A DNA stretch of 64,000 nucleotides from NCBI GenBank assembly GCA_029945425.1, contig JAQSDV010000004.1:434436-498435 (forward strand). Direction: 5' to 3'. Source of the DNA: a bacterium. Lineage in GTDB: Bacteria > Pseudomonadota > Alphaproteobacteria > Micavibrionales > UBA2020. Below the pieces are notes generated by a model, which was not told the DNA's origin, ran no database searches, and worked only from the letters and a program-made list of their open reading frames with translations. Numbering within the stretch: the stretch's first letter is position 1; each line of letters starts with the position of its first letter. Of the stretch, positions 26,695-37,200 are shown in pieces. Made by a program: the position numbers and the translations under genes.

Positions 26695-28821
26695 TTATCT
26701 CTTTGCATTGAACTTGATTGCTGCCCGTAACGGCGGCGGTGCCGTCATGCGGATTGTGGCGGGCGCCACTGCGCTGATGCCGCCGCCACCGGAGGGGCGC
26801 AAACCCGCCCGCGTCATCATTTCCCTGACTTCAAGGACGTTCCGCCGCAAGGCAGGAACGGCGGTCTTGGGGTCTATGGGCGGGCGGCGGGAAACAAGGC
26901 TTTCGTTTTCCGGCGACCGGAATACGCGGTCGAGCAGCTGCGCGGTGTCGCGCTTTATCACAACATTCTGGATATATTCGCGCTCATCGAGCCGTTTATC
27001 CGGCGGAGGCGACATGACGGAGATTGACCAGTTTGGAAGCCCGTTCAGCGCATAGGCCATGTTGGTGATGACGCTCAAAAAATCGCGGTTGGCGGCCTGC
27101 CGCCTGTTTTCTTCCTCGACCTTCATTTGGAGAATTGCGAACTGCCGCACATACTCGTTAAATTCGGCCTGTTTCTGCTGATACTCACGGGATTTTTCCT
27201 GTAGCCGCTGTTCTTCGGTCTTGGTTTCAACGGCCTTGAGTTGCAGGGTTTCCAGCGTTTTTTCTATGAGCCTGCGTATCCTGCCGCGCATTTCATTCGA
27301 GATAAGGTTGCTCTCTAGCGCGGCCTGCATCTTGGATAAGTCACAAGTAAGCAGCGCAAGCCGCGTTTCGACTTGCGCGAGTTGAGCCGCAGGCGGCAAT
27401 TCTTCGACGGTGGCGGCGCTTTCCGCTTTCGCCACGGCGGGCGGCAGGGCTTCTGCGGCGGCGGGCGTGTATCTGGCGAGTTCCTGCCGCAGCATATCAG
27501 CCGTAAGCAGGCTGATTTTGCCCTCAAGCCGGGCAAGTTGAGCCGCAAGCGGCTGTTTTCCCGCAACCGCTTGCGCGGCGGGCTTCGGCGGTTCTGTGGC
27601 CGTGCTGAGGTATCTTGCAATTTCCTGCCGCAGCCGGAACACCTCGATGCGGTGTTCCTCGCGGTAAAACTTTACAGTCTTTTCCAGCCCTTGCCGTTCA
27701 ATCAGCTGCGAACGGACAAGGGCATGAAGCTCTTTTCTGTCCCGATCAAAGCAGGATTTGATTTCAGCCATATTGAGGGCGCATTTCTTTTTGTATTCGC
27801 CCGTCGCCCGCTCCCATATGCCCGCTACACCCGTGGCGAAGCGGGCAACCCTGACTTTTGTTTCTTCTTTGTGGCGTTGTTCCTGCCTATATATAAGGTC
27901 AGCCCGATCCTTGCGGTGATGCGCGGTCATCAGGCGGATTTCCTGCACTATCGGTAATCGCTTTTGCTTCGCCTCTGCCTTCAGATCTTCCATATGCCGC
28001 TTGAGGCTATCGGTCATGCGCTCTGCGATAAAGGCGCGGGCTTTCTCTGTGGTCGGCAGCTGCTCATGCGGCCCGAGCCGCGCCTTGAGGTCGCGGGTGG
28101 GAATATCTATCCATTTGGAGAGAGAATAGACCTTGCCGCCGAGGTCAACGGCGACATAACCGCGCCGATCCCCTTGCGCGAGGAAGAAGCCGTTTTCCGA
28201 CAGAAAACGAGCGAAGGTTTGCTTGCTGTCGGTTCTTTCCCAGCTTTGCTTGAAGAAAATCTTGAGAGCCTGCGGGTCTTCAGCCAGCTTTGCGGCCTGC
28301 CGGTATTCCTCCCGCGAGAGGTTATAGGGGTTTTTGTCCTGCTTGCGCTCCATACCCTTGGGCATGGCCCAGCCGTATTTGCGGAACAGGGCGCGGGATA
28401 CGTCCATCAGCTTGTACTTGAAGTGGGCCATTTGCACCCCGACCATGCGGCGGGGGTTGAAGTCGGAAGCTTTGAGCCTCAGCCATACCGCGTGGCAATG
28501 GCGGCGGCCTTTCTTTTCATGGAACACGACAACGCGAGGCTGGTTGAGAAGCCCGAGCTTTCGCTCGATTTCCTCGATTGCGGCCTCGAAGTCCTCCAGC
28601 GACACATCGGCATATTCGGGCGGGTTAAGGCTGAGAGAAAAGAGGAACTGTTTGCAGCGGGAGCCTTTGCTGATGGCATAGGCTTCCATCAGCGCCCCCG
28701 CGAGGTCATCGGCTACGAAGCCGCGTATGTCATGGACGGTGACATGCTCGTTTTCTTCGGCGTTCAACAGGTGTTTTGCCAGCTCGTCCGCGTTGCCCCT
28801 GACGCTGGCGTAGAAAATCAT
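26695..28821 (-). CDS. Relaxase / mobilisation nuclease
   Basis: This 708-aa protein should nick oriT to start conjugative transfer. The N-terminal relaxase domain (~1-200) carries the metal-binding histidines H101, H108 and H110 in HEKKGRRHCH, and an N-terminal Tyr (MIFYASVRGNADEL) in the place of the catalytic tyrosine. Residues ~330-560 are long charged coiled coil; the tail is Gly/Pro-rich. I start at ATG 28821, which overlaps the previous stop (ATGA), because the 45 residues encoded upstream are low-complexity out-of-frame MobC sequence. No type IV secretion genes are nearby, so the element would be mobilisable rather than self-transmissible. Confidence 0.85.
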   Translation of the reverse strand: MIFYASVRGNADELAKHLLNAEENEHVTVHDIRGFVADDLAGALMEAYAISKGSRCKQFLFSLSLNPPEYADVSLEDFEAAIEEIERKLGLLNQPRVVVFHEKKGRRHCHAVWLRLKASDFNPRRMVGVQMAHFKYKLMDVSRALFRKYGWAMPKGMERKQDKNPYNLSREEYRQAAKLAEDPQALKIFFKQSWERTDSKQTFARFLSENGFFLAQGDRRGYVAVDLGGKVYSLSKWIDIPTRDLKARLGPHEQLPTTEKARAFIAERMTDSLKRHMEDLKAEAKQKRLPIVQEIRLMTAHHRKDRADLIYRQEQRHKEETKVRVARFATGVAGIWERATGEYKKKCALNMAEIKSCFDRDRKELHALVRSQLIERQGLEKTVKFYREEHRIEVFRLRQEIARYLSTATEPPKPAAQAVAGKQPLAAQLARLEGKISLLTADMLRQELARYTPAAAEALPPAVAKAESAATVEELPPAAQLAQVETRLALLTCDLSKMQAALESNLISNEMRGRIRRLIEKTLETLQLKAVETKTEEQRLQEKSREYQQKQAEFNEYVRQFAILQMKVEEENRRQAANRDFLSVITNMAYALNGLPNWSISVMSPPPDKRLDEREYIQNVVIKRDTAQLLDRVFRSPENESLVSRRPPIDPKTAVPALRRNVLEVREMMTRAGLRPSGGGGISAVAPATIRMTAPPPLRAAIKFNAKR

Positions 28822-29303
28822 ATGCCGCCCCCGCCAGAGCCGGAAACGACATCTCCCACAGGGGCTGGTGGAGCGTTTTCGGGCGGGCGAAGCCCGCCAC
28901 CGTCTTTCAGTCCGTTCTTGCCCTCGGCCTGCAGGCCGAGGGCCGCCATTAACCATTGGCGCATATCACGCACGTTAACCAATGCTTCTTCGAGGTCTTT
29001 TTGCTGCTCTGCAGTAACGGCCAGTTCCCCGGCATGAACGGCACGGACGATCTGGTAAAGGTTGCCAGTCATGCGGCTGTTGCCAAGGGCAGCCAGCACC
29101 TCGACCAGCGCTTCGGCGTCCTGCACCGGACGGCGATAAACCCGCTGGCGGACATCGGGTTTATCGAATAGCTGCATACGGACGTATTCACCAATAGGGA
29201 GTTGCCCCGCTTCGGCATCAAGCCTTGCCCTTTCCGCCAGCGTCAGGCGCACCGAAAAGGGTGGCGCGTATTTCTTGATTTCGTGTTTTTTACCCTCGGC
29301 CAT
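28818..29303 (-). CDS. MobC-like ribbon-helix-helix mobilisation protein (first gene of the mob operon)
   Basis: This 161-aa protein has KYAPPFSVRLTLAERARLDA at the N-terminus, an RHH fold paralogous to the one at 25927-26322, followed by a helical MobC-like region (VEVLAALGNSRMTGNLYQIV) and a Gly/Pro-rich end. It probably binds oriT with the relaxase and autoregulates the operon. GGGGGGACGA precedes the ATG and its stop overlaps the relaxase start. The likely transfer origin is in the noncoding DNA just upstream. Confidence 0.75.
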   Translation of the reverse strand: MAEGKKHEIKKYAPPFSVRLTLAERARLDAEAGQLPIGEYVRMQLFDKPDVRQRVYRRPVQDAEALVEVLAALGNSRMTGNLYQIVRAVHAGELAVTAEQQKDLEEALVNVRDMRQWLMAALGLQAEGKNGLKDGGGLRPPENAPPAPVGDVVSGSGGGGI

Positions 29304-30456
29304 TCGTCCCCCCGACGAAGTACCACGGCAATAAAATTATCCGCTTAAACCCGAGTCTAAATGCTCGCTTCCGATACCTTGAATCTACCCCCGGCCTGAT
29401 TAACCGGCGTTGAATCAGGTGTACAAAAAACGCTCCAAACAGGCCGTTCCAAACAGCCTATAACGACAGTCGGCTGTTATATTTCTGCATGGTAAACCTT
29501 GTCTTAACCGGATGAATCCGCTATTGCTTTACTGCTTGAAGTTCGCGGCTAAAGCCGCTCGAAACACGCGGCAATTTGCCGCTAATAAAATTACAAAAAT
29601 TATTTTCGAAGGCAGCATTTTGCTGCGCTGCATTACAAGGTGTCGTCGGTATTACAAATTCCTGCCGGATTTCTAATACCGACGGCGCCTTGGCAAAGGA
29701 AGGAAATGCCGCAGCGTAACCGCCGCCTGTTTTCCCTCCTGTTGCATACCTCCCTGTAACAGCCGATCGCTGGCGCGTCGGCGTGGCATGATGGCTAGGA
29801 CGATTAGGCAGACAATGCGCCCTGATGGTCGCACCGTCCCCTCGTCCTGACATTATGCGTTTGGCATTCCCGCACCCGACAGCGCGACCGCCACCCAGAA
29901 GCGCGCAGCACTGGGTTTGATCCCATGCCAGCGGCAGGCGCAGCCGACAAGCGCGCCGCCTCAAGAATCTGGTCTTGCGACCATGAAGGTTGTGGCCTGT
30001 TCAATCCGCCCATCGGGGGAGGTAATTCCTGCCCAACCCCGAAACCCCACATGCACGCAGGGAGAGTCCGGACGGGCTTTTCACAATGCCCCGTCCTCTG
30101 ACTCGCCCTTCCGGCTTGCCCAGCCGCCAGAACAAGGAGTCTTGCCGCTGCCGTCATGGACTGGCCAAGTCCCGACCGCCGCCTGCGCTCGTTGTAATCC
30201 CTGCGACCTTTCAGAAACGTTAATATAAAAAAGGCATACACATGTATTCAATTGTTAACGCGACAATGACAGAATCTGCCGCTCATTCCGTATACGGAAA
30301 TTTGGTGCGGCGTCTCCCGCGCCTACACGAGCAGAATTTAAAGAATGATTAAGCAAGTCCGAAATTTGCACGATATTGCAATTTCTAGTAGAGAACTTCG
30401 GTGCTAGATTCTCGTTTGTAATAATTTTTTTTCGATTCTAACAAACAGGCGTTTTT
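29304..30456. other. 1.15-kb noncoding stretch, probable oriT and promoter region of the mobilisation module
   Basis: I see no convincing gene. Frames open on the minus strand (29521-29964, 29804-30241) have Arg/Cys/Pro-rich, low-information translations and no ribosome sites. The first ~220 bases (29304-29520) are AT-rich and immediately upstream of the mob operon, the usual place for oriT. An imperfect hairpin lies at 30065-30103 (GAGTCCGGACGGGC against GCCCCGTCCTCTGACTC). I could not identify a nic consensus. The final ~200 bases are AT-rich and lead into the next secreted-protein gene. Confidence 0.4.
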
Positions 30457-31269
30457 ATGCAGTCAGCACGTTACATCTTTTGGGCGCTGTCATTCCTCGT
30501 CATTTTTAGCGTAAATTGCGCTTACGCCGATTCAGCTGGAGAACCACCTGCTGGCGTAACGATGGAAATGGCGCGGCCAGAAATTTCCGAGGCGGCTGCT
30601 GAAGATCGAAAAAAGCAAAGTGAGGAAATAGAAACGAGGAAGGCAGCTTTCAAGCGCTGTAACATTCCCTATCCCGGTACGCCGTATAAAACAATCTTTA
30701 AGAACATAAAGAAGGTAAATTTTTTTTTGGAGGTGCAGCCTTCTGACTTTGGCGTTCGGCAATGTCATGGCAGAGAAGAAGAGTGTGCCGATCAGAACGC
30801 TCTTGTAAAGCTTGACCCCCAAAAGCGCCAAGAATGGGTACAATACTTAAAAGATCAATACGCATCTTATCCTGAATCTTTGTACCCTGAAAATCTGATC
30901 GCTATTTTTAAAAAGAGAATCAACACGCAGATTCTGCCTTTTATTATACCCGCCGATGATTGCAAGATTCCTGAGTTAGAAATTTTGGATACTCAGAGTT
31001 TAAGAAAACTTGAAAATGAGGTGAATTTCGCCCTCAATCAAGATGCATTAACTATTCTTGTTAGGTTGACGATACTTCACCCTGCTCAACCAGAAATAGC
31101 TACATTGACGTCGTATGTGTATCGTCCGAATGAAGGTTTACTTTCGTTTTATGGTTTGAGTCAAAGTATCGCCATTTTATTAAATGAAAACCCTGCTGAA
31201 TTGCAAAGGCAGCTTCAAGCCTTTGCCAAAAATATCAACGTTTATACACAGGAAAATTCACCTGAATAA
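30457..31269 (+). CDS. Secreted orphan protein upstream of the RTX gene, 270 aa
   Basis: The N-terminus MQSARYIFWALSFLVIFSVNCAYA is a Sec signal peptide. The mature part has a charged helical start (SEAAAEDRKKQSEEIETRK), paired cysteines (RCNIPYPG; RQCHGREEECADQ; DDCKIPE) and alpha/beta character. No family is recognised. The RTX gene starts 13 bases after its stop, so the two are probably co-transcribed. It could be a periplasmic partner or inhibitor of the protease-like RTX protein, which is inference from position only. The gene is clearly AT-rich. Confidence 0.7.
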   Translation: MQSARYIFWALSFLVIFSVNCAYADSAGEPPAGVTMEMARPEISEAAAEDRKKQSEEIETRKAAFKRCNIPYPGTPYKTIFKNIKKVNFFLEVQPSDFGVRQCHGREEECADQNALVKLDPQKRQEWVQYLKDQYASYPESLYPENLIAIFKKRINTQILPFIIPADDCKIPELEILDTQSLRKLENEVNFALNQDALTILVRLTILHPAQPEIATLTSYVYRPNEGLLSFYGLSQSIAILLNENPAELQRQLQAFAKNINVYTQENSPE

Positions 31270-31282
31270 TTGGAGATAAAAA

Positions 31283-34200
31283 ATGTCATATCAAGATTAT
31301 TTGTCTGTCATTCATAAAGATGCCAATGGCAATCCTTCAAATTTCACGACACTTCCCACAATTGACGGCACATCCTATGCCGTAGGCAACATTAATGGCA
31401 CCTCATTTACCTATTCTTATCTGACCCCGCAAACTGTCCATGATTTCACTTATCGAACTTTTTCAAATTACTATGCAAGTTCCGCTTACGAAACCAACTT
31501 TTCTGCACTGGCTTACTCACCCGAATTACTAACAGCTATAAAAACCATCACTAAATACTCAAGCGGCTCGCAAAATTTTGTGCAGCCATATTCAGTATAT
31601 TTTGGTGATGTAGCCAAAGTAACTTTTGCAGAAGGCACGAACGGAGATATTGCGATAGGATTAAATACAAACCCGGCTTCTGGATCAATATTTTCTGGAA
31701 GCGATGCCAAGGGAAAAGGGATTGCCTACGATGGTGGAATAAACACTTCGATACCGGAGAATGGAGATGTCTGGTTCAATACGGACGTATTCAATAATTG
31801 GCAAAACATTGGCGCAGAAGGTTTTGCAATTGTATTGCATGAGTTCGGCCATGCGCTAGGGCTTAGTCATCCGCCTCTAAATTCAGCAATCGATTCGCAG
31901 AAATATACCATCATGTCCACCGCCACTGATGCGGAATTGAGCGGCGTGTATGCACACGGTCTACAGCTGTACGATATCGCCGCGATACAAAGCATATATG
32001 GTCGCAATTATACTAATCATGGGGAAAACGGAACCGCATTTGGCAATGGTAACGGGTTTAGCAGCGGAAGTTCTCCCTTCTATTATACGATTTGGGATGG
32101 CGGCGGAACGCATGACAAAATTGACGTTTCCGACTTCAATATTGGCTCTCAAATTGATCTGAGACAGGGGCAATTCAGTTCTATCGGTTTAGCAGGCGGC
32201 GCAACCTCTGTCGCATTTGACGCGCATGATAGTAATGGGAATACGACTAGCGATAGAGGAAATGTTGCCATTTCCTTTTTCACGGTTATTGAGGATGCAG
32301 TTGGCGGCGGGGGCGGCGATGTTATTATTGGGAACGCCTGGGCGAACACACTGGATGGTCGAGGCGGTAACGACGTGCTGTTCGGCGACGGCCGTTCTTA
32401 CGATGCTAATAACGGATTTGTAACGGAAGACAATCAACGCGCTTACACACCGACCACAAAATATGCTGATGACCTAAGCGGCAACGACGTTTTGGTAGGC
32501 GGCGCAGGCAACGATATATTGAAAGCGGGTGCAGGAGCCAATCAGTTAGCGATTGGCGGGATTGCGACGCTTTCAAATGGCGTTATTAATGGCGGCACGT
32601 CAGACACTAATGATGGTGATGATTCTTATATCATTGCGATGGAGCCAAGCGGCGATCATGCTGAGGCAACTGTCACACCGATTAGCAACAGCACAAAGAT
32701 TACTGTCTCTAATATCGCGGCTGATGCGACAAAGAGCGAAACAGACACCGCGCTTTTCTCGATTGAAAATATTATCGCCCAACGTCTAAACAACTTGAAC
32801 ACTGTAGATACAGGAAGCCTTGCAATTGTGGTCAAGGATTTTGGCGCGGGTCAAAGCTCCGCCGCTTTAAATCTTTTCAGAAACCAACTGAGTTCAATTT
32901 ATTCTGGCGACCATATCAGTCAGCTACAACAACCCGTTTTAACTGGCTTCAACTTAACCTCCGACGGCAAAAAGATTGGAAATTTCTACAATTTTGCCTT
33001 GCCGCAGACCGGAGATGCTGGCGATTCATTTTATTTACGACTGCCCTCAGGCGAAACAGGTAATCGACTGGCCAACGCAGGCGGCGGTAAAGACCTCATC
33101 TCGTATATTGACGCGGAAGCTCCGAATGGCATGGTCATTGATTTGAATGCCGACCCTGCGAGCGGGACAGGATTCGCATATGCCAATGGTCAGGAAGTCG
33201 CGGGACCCCCGCAACTGTTGGGGGACGAGCTTATTGGTTTTGAAAATGTCGAGGGAACCAATTTCAACGACCGAATTGTCGGAAACGGTTTGGACAATAC
33301 AATCAATGGAGCCGGAGGAACCGATAGCTTGGCAGGTGGCATAGGCAATGACACCTTTATTGGTTCAGCAGATGGAGATTTCATCGACGGTGAGGCCGGC
33401 GACGATGTTTTGACTTACAGTCACCTTAACGCGCCTATTGATGTGACATTGGGCGGCGATGGAAACGGAACTGTTACCCTAAAAGGCGCTACCGCAGGAG
33501 CGCATGATACGCTAGCAAGCATCAAAGAAGTAATCGGCACAACAGGGCAAGATTCGTTTAAATTCACTGGCGGCTCGAATGCTGTTTTTGATGGCCTTGG
33601 CGGTAGTGACGAATTTATTGTATCGGGAAGTGGAAATCTTACCGTTATCGGGGACGAAATATCGCCTATCGTGCCCAATCCTTTTACACCCAACAATTTC
33701 CTGTCATTCATTGTGAATGAGGGGCATGACACGCTCGACCTTTCACAAATCGCGCAAGGCCTGACCGTCCGTATGGGCGGCGGCGCGCTCGTGAACGGCA
33801 ATGTTCTGGGTTATAATCCCACGCTTGGCACGACGACGTTTTCTGACGGCAAGACACTTAATTTTTCCGGCGTCGAGGAAGTGACGCTGGGCGTGGCAAA
33901 TGACCGCCTTATTGTCGGTGAAGTACGTAATCTCAGCTTCGCGGGTGTGCTGGACAGCCCCACAAAGTTTAACATGGGCGAGTCCGAAGGCGATAATGAT
34001 ACGGTGGAGGTTTGGGGTCATTCGGTGCTGAAAGACGGCGTTCTTTACGCTCACAACGGCACACAGGTCACTGGCTTCGAGACAATTGACCTGACCACCT
34101 ATTATCGATTTGTCAGCGGCGACGACACGCTACGCACGACTGATCTGGGCTATAAATACGTCCAGAATGGCGGCGGTATCAACTGGCTTGATTACCGCGA

Positions 34201-37200
34201 CGTTCAGCAAAGCCTGACATTTAATCTGGACGCGAATAATCACGGAAGCGTTACGGACGGCACGGAAGCGAACACGGATAATCTGCAAGGCTCAATCGCC
34301 CTTGTCGGAACAGGACAAGGCGATACATGGAATGTTAATAGCCAGCAACATGGCTATCTTCAGCTGGGAACGGGCAATGACACGGTTAATATCAATACCT
34401 ATTTTGGTCAGGGCTTCATTTATACAGGAGGGCAGGATACTTTCATCGGCGGAAACAATATCAGTGTTACCTTGCGTGAAGCGCAGCTGTCTGGCGGCCT
34501 GAGTGTAGATCACGCAGACCAAGGAACGCTGCTGAAGGAAACGTCCTATTCCCACACCTATGGTTATGACGTGACGCTGACAGTGAATGGCGTGGGCTCT
34601 CTTGTTTTCAAAAACTGGAAGGAAGTGGAAACCTACAGAGGCCAAGACGGCGTGTACGGTACTGCGGATGATAGTGTCTTTACATCAACAAATTATACCA
34701 CCGTCTTCTTAGACGTACGAGGCGCTATCTACCTTGGGGTTGAAGGCAATATTACACTTCCGCCTCTGCTGCCCCCAAACACCTTCCTCGGCGGCATTAC
34801 AGGTATTGCGCCTGTTGATGTTTTCGCCACAACCAGCTCGAACTTTTCGGGCGCTGGCGTGTCGGTTGCAGGCGGCATGGGCAACAATATGTTGTCGGGC
34901 GGCAGCCTGAGTGATGAACTTGGAGGCGGTGTCGGTAATGATACCCTAGCGGGCGGCGCGGGTGGCGACCTGTTGCATGGCGACACGGGTAACGACCTTG
35001 TTCAGGGTGGCGACGGAAATGATGTGGCATACGGCGGGGCAGGCCTCGACACCATTGACGGCGGCACGGGCATAAACTACCTATCTGGCGGCTCGGAAAA
35101 GGACGTATTTGTTGCCAGCGCAGGCGGCACGAATACGATTGTTGATTACAGTCAGGAAGATCAGGATGTTATCCGGTTTTCGTCTGGCTCGCAGGCAAAC
35201 CTCACCTCTTCTCGCATTAATAACGCCCTGCAAGACCCGAATGATTTACTGCTATCGGCAGGCGGAGCCAGTGTTACTATTGCCGGGTTCTTCGAGAACT
35301 TCTTTGGCAACGAAGTTGTCATCGCGGATTCCGGCGGTGGTGAAGTCGCGCTTCATTTTGATGAAAACGGGCAACTGCTGCAGAACGGAACAGGCACGGC
35401 CAATTCGGATGTCATTTCCGGTTCTGGCGGCAATGACACGCTGGCAAGCCTTGAAGGCAATGACCGCGTTTACGGCTTTGGCGGTGACGACTCAATTGAT
35501 GCAGGCGACGGGGATGACTTCGTGTCGGGCGGCGCAGGCAATGACAGCCTGCTGGCCGCAGCAGGCAACGACATCGTGTTCGGCGATGGCGGCAACGACC
35601 TGATTATCGCGGGCTCAGGCGCGGGCAATGATACTTACGATGGCGGCGAAGGCGTTGATACCCTTAAATATACCAGCGCCACCCAAGGCATCACCATTAA
35701 CATCAACGCGACAGGCGGCACGGCCTCCGGCGCGGATATCGACAACGATATTTTTACCAATATCGAAAAAATCATCACAAGCCCCGGAAACGACACGATA
35801 ACCGTCGCCGCTGGCGCGGCTCCGGTCGAGCTGGTCTATGTTTCAGGGAATGACATATATAATGTATCCTCCGCAGCTGATGTGGAGATTTCATTTGATG
35901 GCGCAATTTCTGCAAGTCAGGTTTCGGCAGGCAACACGGTGAATGACGGCAGCGGGCATATCACGCAGGCTGATTTCCTTATCGCTGGACATGGAAGCCT
36001 CACGTTGCAGGGCGATAATCTGGCGGGCCAGATCGTCAAACTTCAGGACGGCAGCGCCTTTGTCGTGACACCCGCAGGCATCGCCGCCGCCCAGACCGGG
36101 ACAGCGGGAGATGACAGTTTCACATTTTCGGCGGCTTATCATGCCTATAGCGGATTAGGCGGCAACGATACCCTGAACTTGGCCGCCGTTGCATCTGACA
36201 CCGCCATAACGCTGCAAAGCGGCGTTGGTATTGTCTCGGGCGCAGCTATTGGCACGAATTATCTCGAAAGTGTGGAAAAAGTTATCACCGGAACGGGCAA
36301 TGACACCGTTTCCGTGATTAACGCGGGCGCAATAACCTATATGGGCGGAAATGATGTCTATACGCTGACAGGCAGCGCAAGCAGCATCAACATATTCCTT
36401 CCCCCGTCCCTTGTTGGCCCCGAGGTCACGGTTGGCAGCTTTACCGCGTCAGGCGGCATTGTCACGCAGGTCGTATTTAATGTCGCAGGTTTTGGCACAT
36501 TGACCTTGCAAGGCGCAAACTTGGTGGGCTTCTCCGCCAAGCTGTTTAGCGGGGATGGCTTCGAGATTACCGCAACGGGAGTTGAAGCGCCGAGCGTGGA
36601 ATTCGGGACGGCAGGCAACGACATTATTAACCCGCCCACTGGCACGACCAAGGTTCTGGCCTTGGGTGGCGACGATGTGATTATCGCTAAAGCTGGCATC
36701 ACGCAGTATGACGGAGGCGCAGGAACAGACACTCTTGATGCGTCTGCTGTTACTGGAAACCTGTCAATAAACCTGGCCTTCGGCGCAGGCGGCCTCGGCC
36801 AAATGACGGGCGCACTGGGAACGTCCTCGATATTCAATATCGAGAACATCACAACGGGTTCAGGCAACGACACCATCTTCGGCAACACGGGCAACAATAT
36901 TCTGAAAGGCGACGGCGGCGCGGATAACGTGAACGGCAACTTTGGCAACGATACGCTGATTGCCTCAGCGGACGGAGCTAATGATGTGTACAACGGATTT
37001 AACGGCACTGACACGCTTGATTATTCTGAAACCACGCTGGGCGTCAGCATCAACCTTTCGACGGGCCTCGCCACAGGTGGCGGCGTCGGCACGGACACGA
37101 TCAATGGCATTGAAAACGTCACGGGCGGTTCCGGCAACGACACTATCACTACGACAAACATCAGCGGCGTGTTCCAAGGCGGCTTGGGGAATGACACCTA

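Noticed and set aside
29521..30241. Minus-strand frames of 147 and 145 codons upstream of the mobilisation operon
   Set aside because: Arg/Cys/Pro-rich, no ribosome site, no domain character and mutually overlapping; treated as noncoding.
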